Shown here: positions 25,741-39,830 of the stretch, piece after piece | Position numbering within the stretch: position 1 is the stretch's first letter | Layout: each line of letters begins with the position of its first letter | The notes under the pieces: generated by a model | The model's database searches: none | The model's input: the letters and a program-made list of their open reading frames with translations, nothing else | Told to the model about the DNA's origin: nothing | Program-made: the position numbers and the translations under genes | DNA from: Megaleporinus macrocephalus | Lineage: Eukaryota; Chordata; Actinopteri; Characiformes; Anostomidae | Direction: 5' to 3' | Assembly (NCBI GenBank): GCA_021613375.1 | Contig: CM038716.1 | Span: 18,793,524-18,857,523, forward strand | Length of the DNA: 64,000 nucleotides

Positions 25741-26569
25741 GTGTGTCCGTACTTGCCGTATGTGTTTGTAGGCTTTTCCCTCACTCACGCTGGTATTAGG
25801 TGTAGGGCATCCTGTGGACAGCAGAAAGTGGCTGTTGAGTCCTGTGCTGTCCGCCCCTCAGAGGGGTTCTGCTTGGCAGAGTAGGCAGCCTGCTCTGGGC
25901 ATGTCCACCCGCACGTCTATCTACATTACAGACGCATGTCTGCCTCTCACTGGATCTGCTGCTACACTGACTCACTCGTTCTGTCTCACTGTGTGCTTCC
26001 CTCGCTCCGTCTCCCTCTCCGTCTGAAACAGATTTTAAATACAATGTCGCAATTTGTTCTCCATGCTCTGCTTGCTGCCACTGTGGACTGGTGCTCTGTT
26101 CTCTCCTCTCTGTTTCGTAGCTGACAAACCATAGAAGACACAGCAGAGCAATTCTCTCCTCCAACCCACACGCCAGCAAAATCTTGGTGTAGTTTGGCTA
26201 GGTTTGTGAAAATGTGAATTTCTGGCTCTGTCTGGATTAGCAGGCTTGGATTTCACCTACGAAGAAGGACAAAATCGAATGGCGCACATATCCTGAGCCG
26301 CTCGATTTAATTTGATTTGCTAAGTGTTGTTTATACGCGACAATCCTGTAGTGACAATCCCGCACTATTATGGGCCAAGCAAAGCAGAGAAATCACATGA
26401 CGCCAGACGTCCTAATCCAATTCCAGAACAAGTATGTTATCAAGTGCCAACAAACACCCAAAGTGCTCCTCTCTCTTACAAACACAACATGCCTTAATTA
26501 AACAATAAATCTGAGAAGAGTGTGAAAGCACGCGTATGAGTAGAGTGTGACGCGTGTAATTATGCCAGT

Positions 26570-26780
26570 ATGTGGTTTCGGCGATGAAGGCTTGTGCTCT
26601 CGGTGTGTTGCTAATAGGCGCAGAAAGGCCTTGCTTCTGATCTGCCAGCCATCAATGGGCCGTTAAGAGCCATGACTGCTGTTCCACATTATTACTTAAC
26701 TAATTAGCCAACTGGCTGAGGCAGGCCACTGATGAGCTCCTTCACTTGTTAATGAAAATATGAGGCCTGCGGCTAATGAC
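26570..26780. promoter_or_regulatory. Candidate conserved non-coding element
   Basis: A repeat-free block with AATCAATGGGCC-like, TTACTTAACTAATTAGCCAA and TTGTTAATGAAAATATGAGG motifs (homeodomain and POU-like). It is bordered by AT-rich sequence on one side and a G-rich run (26819-26856) on the other. No coding potential seen. Confidence 0.35.
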
Positions 26781-27079
26781 CTGCGAGCACAGGGCTGGGC
26801 TGCAACCGGGCCAGAGAACGGGGGGAGGAGAGCTAGAGGGGTGGGGGGCGAGGGGGATGTGGTAGTGAGGGAACTCCTGGAATTTGTGTTGGATTATGTG
26901 TACAGGCGCACCAAATATTACAAAACAAAACAAAAAACGGATATTAAAATAAAGGATGTCTAACAAGGGGCACATGCTAAACACACAGCATGTTTAACTG
27001 AAAAACGTACACGTGTTTGATCTTGATTTGAAACATAATCATGGAATAATAACAACTATCATTATTACTTACTGTAAAA

Positions 27080-27500
27080 TTAAATATTGTTAAGGGACAA
27101 ATAAAAAATGTAACCTGCTGAATCCAAAGAGTAAGGGACAACAAATCACCAGACATTAGAGATCCCTCTACCTCCCTGTTCCATCCTAACAGAAGAAACG
27201 TAAAGAATTCAGCATGAAACTTCATCCCTTTACTCGCCAACGCAACACTACAGGTAACTTTAGCTTTGCTTTCATTTATCTCTATCTCTTTTGTTGGCTG
27301 CTGAACGTGAGTTCTTGCAGAGAGCAGGTGGTCGCTTGCCCTAAACTTCAGCCATAGTTTACTCTACCTTTCACTGGCTTTCTGTTCTTAATTAATCTAA
27401 CCAGGAGCTACAGGACCTTCAACATGATTGGCAAAAGAAAACACCATCAAAGCAGCGCTACCTCTTCATCTTCTGTTGCTGGACTAATATGATGCTACAG
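27080..27500. repeat. Dispersed repeat shared with 46990-47400
   Basis: The shared core is AAACTTCATCCCTTTACTCG, with AGAAGAAACGT upstream and further weaker similarity downstream (CTGCTGAA.GT, CTTAACATGA/CTTCAACATGA). Same orientation in both. No TIRs were identified and the family is not recognised. Confidence 0.5.
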
Positions 27501-30500
27501 TGACTAATTATTGCCGGTTGCACAAGGAGGTATTAGCATGCTAGCTAGTTAGCATTTATAAGTACCAGATTTCAAAGCAGTTACAAAAACAGCCCTTTTA
27601 AAGCTGTGGCCAGAAAGGACTGCTGTCTTTGCGGGAGTTGAGAAAAAGTCAGGCGAGTGCAAACAGTATTATTATGAGGCAGCGCTGGAGGGAATGCATC
27701 CTTTCCCGTTCAAGTAAACTGGCTGGGCAAGTTTTATTTGTGTCTGTTGTCACCAGGGATTAAGTCTAATTTTGTGAGGTTGGACACACTTTACAGAACA
27801 TCTGTCAAAAGCCAACATGATGTAAGAACAGTCAAAATACCCACATCCCACTGCTACGATATTTAGACTCGCTCTGTAACAATCTAAAGTGCAACGTTTC
27901 TGTAACCAATTGCAACGAGGCTAGTTGGAAATGATTTGCGTGATTACAAGATGAAAAGAAAATAAATGTGTCTGATCAATCCTTACAAAGAGAACTGTCA
28001 TATGCATGCAATATAAATATTATTTGAATTCATGAACATATTTTTAATGCAGGTGTTTTCACAAAAACTTAGCTACAATGCTCGAATGCAATGCTCATGA
28101 TCCAATCTAATAGTTTCTGTGTTATAAACTTAAGTGTCGGTTACATTTCTACTCGAAGGTGAGAGATATGGGCAGATCAAAACACAGAAAGCGTTCTGCT
28201 GCTGCTAGCTTTGACATTCCTTAGGAGCCCGAGGCAAGTGTAGAAAAATGCACTTTTGGCTGGAAAAGAGAGAAACCTGCCTCTTTGGATCTCCTTTCAA
28301 ATCCGGAGTTAAGTACAGGCTCTTGGACATGTTTGACATGACTCCAGAGGGTACCAAAACTTTTGTAGAAGGACTTCTGGAATGGCAGGGATGAATGATG
28401 AGCATGAGTGCTTTCTTTTTTTTTCTGTGCTTACAATTCATCTAATGATCTGAAGTTCTTTCATGACTCTACCACACACATACTAATATCTACCACTGCT
28501 GTGTGGGAGCCTAATGACCAACACTAAGCCATGCCTGGCCTTCCATCTATCTAATAATCTGAGGAGGGAAGGGAATCAGCAGGAAGAGCTAAATATCTAC
28601 AGTATGTAGAAATTTCAAAAGCAGACAGAATAACGGGCAGAGCGCGAGAGTGGGGAGTGTTCAGTAAGAGCACTAATTGTCAGGAAATGAAGGGTGCAAG
28701 TGCAGCTGTGCTGTAATGGAACAAATGTGGCCATTAGAGGCTGTGTCCTCAGCAGCGGGCTGGAGTGAACAGACCGAGGTGTGAGACAGGACAGCAGGGG
28801 ATCGATCAGTTCAAGAGAACACACACACATACACACTCTCTTTCTCTCACACACAGCTTATTAGCTGGCTGGTTAGGGATGGATTAGATCCAATCTGCTA
28901 ATCTGCTGCTGCCAACGAAGCGACCTTCTGACAAGTGATGTCACTTGCACTAAAACTGCTGGCTATCTGTTTGACTTTGAGAGAAGCTGAAAGGACACTG
29001 CAAGGAAACCCTTCCTAATAACAATGATCTGTTTCTAACTGCATAAAGTATTTCATTGAAATACACCTGCAAGGGCCAATTCAGGGCCCCAAGTAGCTCA
29101 AATTCAGAAGACTACCTACAGGTGTCAACGTTTTCTGCCATCTTTGATTTAACAAAAAAATAAATGATGATTACAGAATTTGGTTTAGTTGCACACATGA
29201 TTTGCTGCAGTGTAACTAGGGGTTGATCACTGCGAGGGCCTAACTTTGGGTTCATCATCAAATGGGGGTTAACAGGAGCTTGTGTGGAGGTACACATCAA
29301 ATATCTTTTTTGTATACAGAACATGTCACAATCTGTTAAAAACCCATCAAAAGAAGATTAGTTTAATATGATATACTTCAGTGTGAGCATGTTCAAGCTC
29401 CTGCTCTCGGGCGGACACAAATAAAATATTTGAATCAATATTTATTGTACCAGTTTTAGCAGTAATGATGCACTGACGTATGCCAAATGTTTAATTATAT
29501 TAGTAAAACTTATTTTTGTCAAGTTTCATTAACAAATAATTATCAAAATTAAATATAACTACATACAGTTAGAATTACTAAGTGGGTTGAATCTCCTTCA
29601 AACACCTTGGAAAGTGCAATAAGATTTGTGGAGTGCCATAAATCACAGTCTGAAAAAAAACCCAATTGTTGGTAAGGAGGCATGGGTCTGGAGTTTGTGA
29701 TGGGAAAGCAGTAGGACTTTTATAACATAAAGAATGAAGTTATAGACGGAACAGAAGGTGAAGAAGAAGTAAAAGAATAAGTAAAAGAAGAAGACGAACA
29801 ACAGCAGGCTTGATTTGACTGGCACTTGACTGTTTCTGGCACTCAAACGAACCTCTACAAGGCAGCTGCATGCAGATGTATTAGAAAGTTTCAAAAAGTC
29901 TGCAGTTTGGAATGTGTTTAAAAAACAGAGTCGCACATTCTGAAGATAAAATACATCTCCTTAATCGCCAAAATGGGAGGTGTCAACATTTCGCTCCTTC
30001 AAGCACATTTGCCTCTATTAGCGAGCGAGACGGGGGAAAAATGCCTCTCAGAACAACTAGAAAGGCAGCGCTTCAGAAGACTGATTCACTCATTCAGACT
30101 CTTTTCTACTTGGAGAATTGCAGTGCGGCAAAACACACCAGCTGCCTGCCTCACTTCTGAGAACTGGGGGATCAAATAATACCAGACATGAAAGGCACTT
30201 AACCAACCTCCATAAATAAATACACCTTCTAGACAGGCAGACCTGCACAAGAAGGACACCTTCACCAGCCCTGCAGCGCCGAGATTGTCACAATGACAGA
30301 GTTAGGATTCCTGGCAGCTGCCCACATATTGTGGAGCGCTGTCTGAGAAATCAGTCTCATTTCCTCCAGAAGAATAGCTGTGGAGCGTTTTGAAAAGGCA
30401 GGCGGAGAGGCAAATGGACTCGACCTCCTCATTCTTTTTTGCGTCTCTGTTATTGTACAGGTAAGGTGTGTTTTAAGCTGGAAAGCAACAAGGAACTGTA

Positions 30501-31125
30501 TCCATAGGCAAATACAATGAGATCTGATTATCCAGGAGTGTTGAGTGTTTCATATTCAGGGGTTCAGAAAGACACTGCTACACCACCCGTATGAAAACAG
30601 GAGCAACTTCACAACAAAGGATAATAAAATAAAAAAGACCATAACAGCAATGATCTCCTGGTCAATTCCGATCACTAATCAGCATGCCGGTTTGGCCAAT
30701 TCCAATATCAATTACTAACTTTAATGTTTTTAATATGAAGTAAGTTCACACTATTATTTTTTTTTTACTTTCACAGGATATAAAAGGCAATTGATGTGGT
30801 TAAATAATATAGAATAACATGGAGGTACATGTTTTTCTTTGAATAGCGACATTATGCAACACCTCAGCAAAATGAAGCACATTTCCAAACTACAATACGT
30901 GTAAAACTGTATATACTGCACACAGTACATTACAGCAGGCGTGCTAACATTCCATTGTCACCTCATCTGTCTGTTGATTTGGATTCTCATTTTTACTTGA
31001 TTTGAGGAAAGCAGTTAAAAATTCATATTTATATTTTAAGTAAATAAAAGCCTCCTATGAATTTTGGCTCATCCCTTTGCCTCCAGTCAAAGTTCTGAAT
31101 ATCAATTGTGGGACAAGTAACCATA

Positions 31126-31327
31126 ATATTGTCGCTGTCCAATGAAAAACAAGTATCTCCAAAATTGCAACTTTACAGGACAGACCAAAAACATACTTTT
31201 CTTTCAATGCAAGTCAATGGAACCAGATTTCTTTCCAAGCTGTCCATTCACTATGAAATTTTCACACAATGTAAAAAAATTGACAAAAACGAAGATACAT
31301 GTTTTTCATTGGACAGCAACAATATAT
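31126..31327 (-). mobile_element. MITE, TCGCTGTCC family, copy 5, inverted relative to the others
   Basis: The ends read ATTGTCGCTGTCCAATG and CATTGGACAGCAACAAT, with about 35-bp arms. The interior is the reverse complement of the other copies (CAAGTCAATGGAACCAG), so it lies in the opposite direction. About 202 bp, with an internal deletion relative to the 253-bp copy. It sits in the intron on the other side of the 115-nt exon from the 17116 and 18886 copies. Confidence 0.78.
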
Positions 31328-32138
31328 TATATTAACCACTATATTTAACCATTATAGCCATTATATTTCACACCTTACATGAAATGTAGAACCCATTTTG
31401 GTATTAATTCAGTAAAAATACACAGCTTAAGACAACTGTAACATTCCAGACCACAAAAAGTATTGGTGACTGGGAGAACACTTACAGCTTACTTTAAGAG
31501 AACACTCATTATCAAGGGTACTTGTTCACTTTGTGTAGTTTTGTTTATATTTTGTAATATATTTATTTATTTATTTATTTTCTATATGTGGTTTGTAGAC
31601 CACCTGCATATTGTGGGTTTTGACATGGCAAAAATATAATATTGTGCTTCTTTTACAATATACATGTACATTTTAAAATATTAGTTGAAACAGTACACAA
31701 TATTTGGTGTACTGTGTTTCACCTAATCCAGTTAAACGGCTGTCCTTAGAATGCAACATCAGAATCAGAATAAGAATCAGATCAGAATCAGATCAGGTCA
31801 ACATGCAGTTGATCAGTGATTTACAGATACTGACAATGTTCAGAGAAGCATACTGTATTGTATTGTGATAAAATATTTCACAACAAGGATAAATATAATC
31901 ACACTCTACATGAAACTCTCAACTATTAATGGACTTAAAAAAGCAGCTCAAATGTACAATAGAACAAAGCACTGGGCATCAGGCAGTGTATTCTGACCTG
32001 CCAAGCTTTTCTAGAACAAAGCACTTCACATCAAACCACTCCAAATTACTTTGTTCTTCAAAATTGAGAGTGAAATTTAGAGTGAATTAAGTAAAAATAG
32101 CTCTTAGAAAGAGCCACATAAAACAATAGGTCACCGCA

Positions 32139-32496
32139 TAGGGGTGTAAGAAAATATCGAAATATCGAATATCAGGATATTATGTTTGGTGATACTGTAT
32201 CGATTCTCAAAAACACAGTATCGATACACAGATTCCTGGAAGACAGTGAATCATTGTGTGTTATATTTAAACCTGTGTTGTTATCTATTTTCAACTCCAC
32301 TCCAACAATAACAAGCAGCACAAGGGCGCCATACTATTGTAAGTGTTGGCAAACCTGTTCATATAGTGGTGTGGTTTAAGTAAGATTTGAAAAATTGCAA
32401 TATATCACTTTGCTTGCAATATCGCAGGATACTGAATTGTGACCACTGTATCACGATACATATTGTATTGCCAGGTTTTTGCCAATACACATCCCT
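32139..32496. mobile_element. hAT-like MITE with ATCGATA-rich interior
   Basis: Ends TAGGGGTGTAAGAAAATATC and CCAATACACATCCCTA form imperfect inverted repeats. The interior is rich in TATCGATA and CACGATACA words in both orientations. A matching but decayed element is at 52092-52462. This matches a dispersed teleost non-autonomous hAT pattern. No target duplication is clear. Confidence 0.55.
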
Positions 32497-33719
32497 ATCA
32501 ACACAGCATTAGAATTTATACATTCCTGAGTTGTTATAACACTCTTCACTAGCGGCTATATTCATCCTAGCACAAGCAAATATAACTTACTAAGTCTACT
32601 AACTTACAGGCTGTAACTCCAATACTGAACAGATAACTGTAATAATAAATAAATTCCACTTATCCCTGAATAATACATTGGTGGCTGATCATGTGCCTTT
32701 ACCTCAGTCTTTTCAACCTAGACGCCTGATTACTTTAACACTGAGAACGTGTAACAGCACCTTTCACACGTTAATATAGTTGTATGAGCCACATCACACA
32801 AACCCACAAGGATACAAGCAGGAAGGTGTAATAACCTCCCGCAGTATGTCTAACATGAAGTGGCACAAGCGGCATCTTACATTCGACATTAAGAATTGAA
32901 GAACCATCTGCAGATACAACAGCTCCTCAGGTCGAAATGGATGTTCCAACTGCTAATATTAATCTCCTCGGCTCCTACAGGCGCTGTGATCTTAGCGGCC
33001 TTCTCCCTCATCATGGCTTCCTGGACTAAACAGATGTTACATTCGTTTGAGAGGGGTCAAGTGTAGCACGGTTCACTCTTGTTTGTGTTGCTCCCGCAGA
33101 TAAAACAGATACGAGAGGAGGAGGAGGGGGGGATAAAAAAAAAAAAAATCAACCCTTTGCTTTTTGCCCAGAGGCAGCAGAACACACGGCTTAACACTGA
33201 GGCATAATTCATCGCAACTTGAATGAAATTACATCTGAGACTTGGGCTCCCCGTACATTATTGATACACTTACAGCTCTTCCGTCTGACACAGAAATCTA
33301 TATTCGCAGACGAAAAAAGAAAGCCTGTCAGAGGCTATTTATGCCGCCCAAACAGAATGTCTGTTTCAACTGAACATTACACGAGCAACTGTGAAAACTA
33401 CATCCAGATGGGAAAAAAAAATCTGAATCAAAAGGGCTCAAGCATTTAATCAGGGCTTTTCTCTGCTTGCACAACCAAACAAACCGAGGCGCGCACACAC
33501 ATGGCGAGCAGGTACGGAGGACCGTCAGAGAACACGTCTTTTATTGCCTTCTTTTTTTATGTGCAACATCAGCTACTGTTAGGAAGCTGTAAAAGCTCAG
33601 TGATCTTTATGATATCATTCGCTCTCAATGTGCTGTTTTAGCAAGGTCAGTTACAGAGAGAATATTGCACTTGTGTTCTTGCTCCAAAACCCACCAGCCC
33701 CCACCCCACGCTCTCTTTA

Positions 33720-33900
33720 TCTCTCCCTTTCTTACTCCCTGCAATTTAAAGGCAGAATGCATTGAATGCCCCTCTTTTCTCTGTTTTGACATTTGCTGAT
33801 CTCGGCGAGCACTCTGGAAATACCATGCTCCATTACAAGCGGCTAAATTACAGTGATCCTTTCAAATTTCACAATCACCCTCCATTAGCTCCAAACAACT
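33720..33900. promoter_or_regulatory. Candidate conserved non-coding element
   Basis: A repeat-free block with TGCATTGAATGCCCC, AAATTACAGTGATCCTTTC and CCTCCATTAGCTCC motifs. Judged only by composition and motif density. Confidence 0.25.
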
Positions 33901-36236
33901 CTTAAGACACCACTGCCAGAGTGTGTAAATACACCTACGGTCACCAAAGATGGCAGTGGCAATAACAGCATATTAGATAAAGGATTTAAAAGGGGAAAAA
34001 AAAAATCTGAGCGAATTACAAACCAACAGATTCGCTTGTAAAGGGCATGTAGCAGCATTTTAAACATAAACAGAGGGGTCTTCAAGTCTACTGGCTTGGT
34101 CGGCTTGGTTGCGTCACTGGCTCTAAGGGTGTTTACCCTAGAATGGAATGGCTTTCATGGTCACTGTTAGGAGGGGTGGATGGATATCTTGGTTCAAATT
34201 TGCCAATATTTAAAAAACATTGAATAAACACTTCCCCCTCCATCCTTACTGGACTACAGGTCACCACATAATGGACATGTCTGGCTGGCAGTGTTTAAAA
34301 CTGTGCGATCCAGGCCATCAAACCACAACAGGTGGCATTTCTCTTGAAATGTACACTATACATAATGCTAAGTATAATTACTACTGCATCACATCATTTT
34401 ACCTCACGCCTTTCAGCAGAGTTAGTTAGCTGATACCAAATGTGATTAACTCATGAAATGCTGTTGGAAAATGTAAATCTATACAACTGAATCTATAAGG
34501 GTACGATGTAAAATAAGCTTGTTTACCAGCGCCTTCCGGCAATGCTCCTTATGCGGTAAAGCTGCGCTCTGTATTATCTTCCATGTGACAGAATGCTGCT
34601 TGCCTGGTGTGTGGTGGTCTTTAGACCAGGGGTTTGGAACATCTGGAACTCATCTGTTAATTGCCAGGGTTAGCTGGTGTGTTAGAGCAGGAAGCACATT
34701 AAACTGTGCAGGACTGAAAACTGTACATTTTCGTTTCGGATGAGTAACTGAGGCTGCCTCTTCACATGACTAAACGAGCACATTAGAGCCAAAAAGTGCA
34801 TCACTGGGTACTGAAGGGCACTCATGAGCTTTCACAGTTGTTCACTCCGCAGTAGATAATGTGTTTGTAGAGTTAACGCAGATAAATAACTTTTTGTTGT
34901 TTTTAGTTTAACTAGTAAGCCTAGTTCGTGATACAGAAGCCCTACCTCCAATTTGTCAGCCAGCAGGGGTGAAAGAAACAGAAAAATTCTATAGTGCAGT
35001 TGTGTTATTTTGTGGGCCAATGTTGTAAACAGCAAGATTTTATAACAGTGCTCTGCACTCACGTTTTGCTGCAATAGATATGAATGAAGTGAGATGAACT
35101 TTTATCATCAGTTTAAAGTTTTCTATTAGGAACCAAATTTGCAGTTGAGGAAATGTGATAATTGCAGCTATGTCATAAGATATGACAGGTGCTATTAAAG
35201 CATAAAGAATATATTTAGTATATTTAAGTATCGTAATATTACCATACTGTGGTGAATCCCACACCCATCCTTAACAATGTGCCCAATATACATGAGCAAA
35301 ACTGTCTCACTTAATTGTTGGCATTTTTCGTGCTGCAGTTTAACAAAACGGTGCTTTTCTGTATTCAAATGATTCTATTTGACCCTTTTACACCCAAGAG
35401 GCAATGCATGTCGAGGTGTTCATAATGTTAAAATGTTTAATCCATAACTGTAAAACCCATGAAAATCCACTGGTTCTGCTGTGCGCATTTTTTATTTATG
35501 TCCTTTTTAACACAGTTTTCTTAATAAAATTTATGAGGCAAAAAGCCACTTTCCATTTCATTTATCCGTCTCTTGAGGCTACTAATTTGTTGCCTAAGCT
35601 ATCAATTGGTATCGAGGTACTGAGCTACCACAACATTATTGATGCAAATATTGATGCAACGCTAGTCAGTGTACAATTACATTTCAGCAATGGATAAGAT
35701 TTATCATACTTTCTAAGCCTCTAATAGCACTGGGAGGCAACAGCAGAACTATTTGACCCCTTCCAGTCTCCAGGCAAAGAGGAAGTTTAAAAAAAAAAAA
35801 AAGGAAAACAAGAATAAGGCGAATATTTTCCTCACATCCTAAAATACTACTTCTCTCCCCCCTGTTCCTCCTCACAGCTGTAGATTATCTTCCAATGATA
35901 TTGCAGGCCGAAGCCTCAGCGTGGCGAGGCAGGCTCTAAATTGGCCGGCCGACACACTTGTCACTTATCATACATGCTAATGGGCTGAGCCGCGGCAGGC
36001 AGGCAGACAGCGGGCAGGCTCCGAGGCCGAGGCAAGCTGAGAGGAAGCAGCGGAAGAAATGAGAGCGGCAATCTCCACACTGGCCGCAGGAGGTAAGGGC
36101 ATCGGTGGAGAGGACACGAGGACAGAATTCACATCTCGCCAGCGCAGGCACGGAAAAGCTATGGGGCAGCACTGCTCTTTCCACACAATGGGGGATATTG
36201 ACTGAGCAGTAGATTACTTAGTAAAGCCCAGTTATA

Positions 36237-36314
36237 GAGGGAAAAAGATGAAAGCAGGTGAAGACTATGGACAAAGATGAGATAAAGAGAATGAGAAAAA
36301 GAATGAGAGTCATG

Positions 36315-36391
<77 letters not shown>

Positions 36392-36793
36392 AAGAGAGCT
36401 TAAAATTGTGAGAAAGACAGAAAGGAAGAGGAATCAGAACAGAAAGGAAAAAGAAAAAAACATGAGATGGTGAAAAAGAACTGGGAAGGTAACAAAAAAG
36501 AGAGAAAGAAGAAAAGAAAGAGAAAGAGAGTAGACATAAAGGGGAAACAGCAATTGAAAAAGAGAGAAATAGATAGGGAGAGAGAAGACAGAAAGTGTAA
36601 TAGAGTGAGACAAAAACAGTGTGAGAGAAAGAATGAAAGACAAAAGGAAGGAGAGACAGAGGAGAACAAAAGACAGAAAAATATAAATAATGAGGATAAA
36701 AAGAAAGCAGAGATACAGAAAGTGATACGAAAAGAGATACAGAAAGAAAAAAAAGAAGAAAATAAGAGAAGAAAAGGGAGAGAGAGAGGGAGG
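36237..36793 (+). repeat. Polypurine tract, ~560 bp, with a pure (GA)n core
   Basis: The + strand is almost all A and G across ~560 bp, with only scattered pyrimidines. The pure GA array is 36317-36387. The flanks are AAAGAGA-type degenerate sequence, not a perfect microsatellite. Such homopurine-homopyrimidine DNA can form intramolecular triplexes (established). In the msi2 transcript it is a CU-rich stretch. Lys/Arg/Glu-rich open frames here are spurious. Confidence 0.9.
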
Positions 36794-36965
36794 CTATACT
36801 ATACTATACTCATGTGCCCAGGACCCCCAGAGAGACGGTTGATTCCAGGTCAGGATGCAGTCACTTCTTCCACTATGTCAAAGAGCCATCAGACTATATA
36901 TAACACTTCCTGAGTTGAGGGGCTAGGCTAAAATTAGCCTGCTATTGAATGCTCCCTCTCCACTC

Positions 36966-36985
36966 CACACACACACACACACACA
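36966..36985. repeat. (CA)10 microsatellite
   Basis: A short perfect CA array after the polypurine tract. Confidence 0.9.
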
Positions 36986-38529
36986 GGGTGGTCTGTGGTC
37001 ATATAACTGGCCATGAAACCTCTCCTTCAGCTCCAGTGCCCCTTTTTTCTGGGGGCATTTTCCAATAGACGCACCACCGGGACGGTGTCCCCGCCGTCCA
37101 GCTGTTCCGCAGCTGTCTGAATAAGAGCAGGTGAAGCACTCATCGAGTCCAGTCAGGCAGCGCTGACGCTGTTAACCTCCTGACAGCCACTAAAGCAGGA
37201 GAGTGGAGAAGGACAAAGTAAGAAGAGTGCCAGGAATGTGTGACTGCAGTGGAACGAGAAGTATGCACTTCAGCACAAAGCTGAGAGCGAAAGATATTAT
37301 AAGCATAGAATGTGCTGCTGAAGGATAGAAGGAAAAAAACGACTATTTCAGTCTGCTCTAGTCATAGTGCTTCCCATCCACCTCTGTTTCTTTTCTTTTA
37401 TTGCAAACAACTCTGCAGCCTTTTACCACAAATTAGTTCCACTGTGTAACTTAATGTGTTGGTGAAATAGTCTGTGGAGCTCCTTTTTTGAGTATTCATA
37501 TTGAGATTCTGGCGTGTCCAGACTTCAGTTTCTCTCTCATAACTTACATACCTTAAGTATTAGATTAATTTGTCACAGTCTAGTAATAACTTAGTAATAA
37601 CTATAATAATAATTTTTTTTTTAACTTAACATTAAAAATCAAACAAACAAGAAACCATGGGGTAGTTCAATAACCAGTCTGGCTAACACTTCAGCTCAGT
37701 ATGTTATTAGTTGCAGCACTGGCCTCACTGATTTCACAGAATTAAACCTTTTATAGTGTGTTCATGTTTCATTTATTAATCTTTTCTCACTACAGACCTC
37801 AGCATGCATTACACAATACATCATAAAACAACTGCCAAGCCTTGTGGTGTCAACCATACTGACAGCTAACCCAGCCACCTCTTTAGGCTAATAAACATAA
37901 TCAAATCCTTCTCAAATCTTTGTCCTTAAACCAAACAAACACCAGGGAGAGGTTTTTAGCCTTTCAGCCAGTAAAAAGCAAGTCAAGCTGAGGTACAGCC
38001 AGGTTGCAAATTTTAGCCTTATGCTCTTGTCTTCCCCAATTAATAAGCCATTATTCTTTCTCTCTTTTATGATGATTTAAAATGTTGCCGTGGGACAGCA
38101 GAAGGCGTGGCCATGCAAAGTGATTACATTGGGCAGTGTGGTGGTTGGTGTTGGGTTTAATATTACCAATGAAATTGAGCTGTGTGGCTGTTGGTGACCT
38201 GCACCTCATTCCACTGTGACTGGGAGCATAATTGATATTCAGCTTCCAAGCAGTCATGTATTTATCAGCATTCCTAGAGAATTTACCAGCTAAAGGGAAA
38301 AACCCTAATGATTTTTCAAACAGCCCATGCTGCCTGCTCTGAGCTCCTCCCACACTTTCTCCATGAGAAAGATTTCATAGTCTTTAAAAAGGGAAATCTC
38401 ACTTCCACTGAAGGATGTTAGTAGCAATGTTGCAATAAATGTAGCATGGCCAGAGTGACCCTTCAAACTCCAACTAAAGGCTACCACCTGACACATGTAT
38501 GTCTGATAGTGCTGTGACTGCAACGCTTT

Positions 38530-38718
38530 CTATATATTATGATTGTGCTTTGTTTTATGACACCACACAGCACTTGGTGTGTAGTGGGATAGCGTATTGG
38601 CCCCATAACATCATACCATTAGTAGTCCTTGGGCAAGACTCCTAACACTACCTTCACCTCCCTGTCTGGATGTAAACTGTGAGTCACTGTTTACGTTTCC
38701 TTCGGGATCAATAAAGTG
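38530..38718 (+). mobile_element. SINE/LINE-type 3' end preceding the TCTA array
   Basis: Contains CCTTGGGCAAGACTCCTAAC and then TTCGGGATCAATAAAGTGTC, wording typical of the 3' part of teleost non-LTR elements that end in TCTA or similar short tails. No tRNA-like head was identified, so family and 5' end are uncertain. Confidence 0.5.
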
Positions 38719-38884
<166 letters not shown>

Positions 38885-39713
38885 AGCATCAGCCAAATGC
38901 CATAAATGTAATGCAAATGTTCTACCCCAAAACAACACTGCACGCAGAGAAGTAGCATTCTGTGCCCCGAGGAATAGAGGAACGCGAACAAGATATCACT
39001 TCTGATAGAACATCTCTACTTTCTTTAATAAGCTTCAAAGTGAGTATTATACGCCACATTTGACGGGTCGATTGTGAAGGGTCTAGGAATTGCTAATTGA
39101 TATACTGGCTCAGTCAAACTTGGTTCATTCAATCTCACCTATGTTCCGTTCAGAACATACACAGACCAGGAATGAAGAGGGCTTAACTGGAGCAGGTCAA
39201 GGCCTCTTGTGCTCCAGCATCAGGAGCAGAAGAGGTATCTCTTGAATGTTTAATGGTGGCATGCGCATCCAGGCCACATATCAAACGAAGTGATCAGCAG
39301 GCCTGGGGTCTGGGATGCTGCATCTTTTCCAGGGCCTGGAACCATTCAGAGGCATTTAAGGCCCTCCAGAGCCCCGGCAGCTTTTGAGTGGCCTCTCCGG
39401 GTCATCAGAGGCTCTCTAAAAAGAGCTACTCCACTCTCCCAAAGCCCAGGGCTAAGGGGTCACAGATGGTGCTTCTGAAGATGGCTGCAGACCAACGAGG
39501 CAATGCACGCACTGAGCTGGCGATTTCGCTAGCAGAGGGAGATCATTACTGCCGTTTTACAAAATATTCAACATAATAACAATATTACCATGGATGAATT
39601 AGCAAGTCAAATATCCACACAGAGCTTACGAGCAGATGATGCTTCAGAGACCACTTTGATCTTTTTGGCAAAGGCAACTTGATGACAGCATTTGATATTG
39701 CTAGGAAAAGAGG

Positions 39714-39830
<117 letters not shown>

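Noticed and set aside
25796..26179. 127-codon open frame on -
   Set aside because: No family match, no flanking splice logic with msi2 and no start context; likely chance in a locally GC-richer segment.
36467..36913. Lys/Arg/Glu-rich 148-codon frame
   Set aside because: Translation of the polypurine tract.
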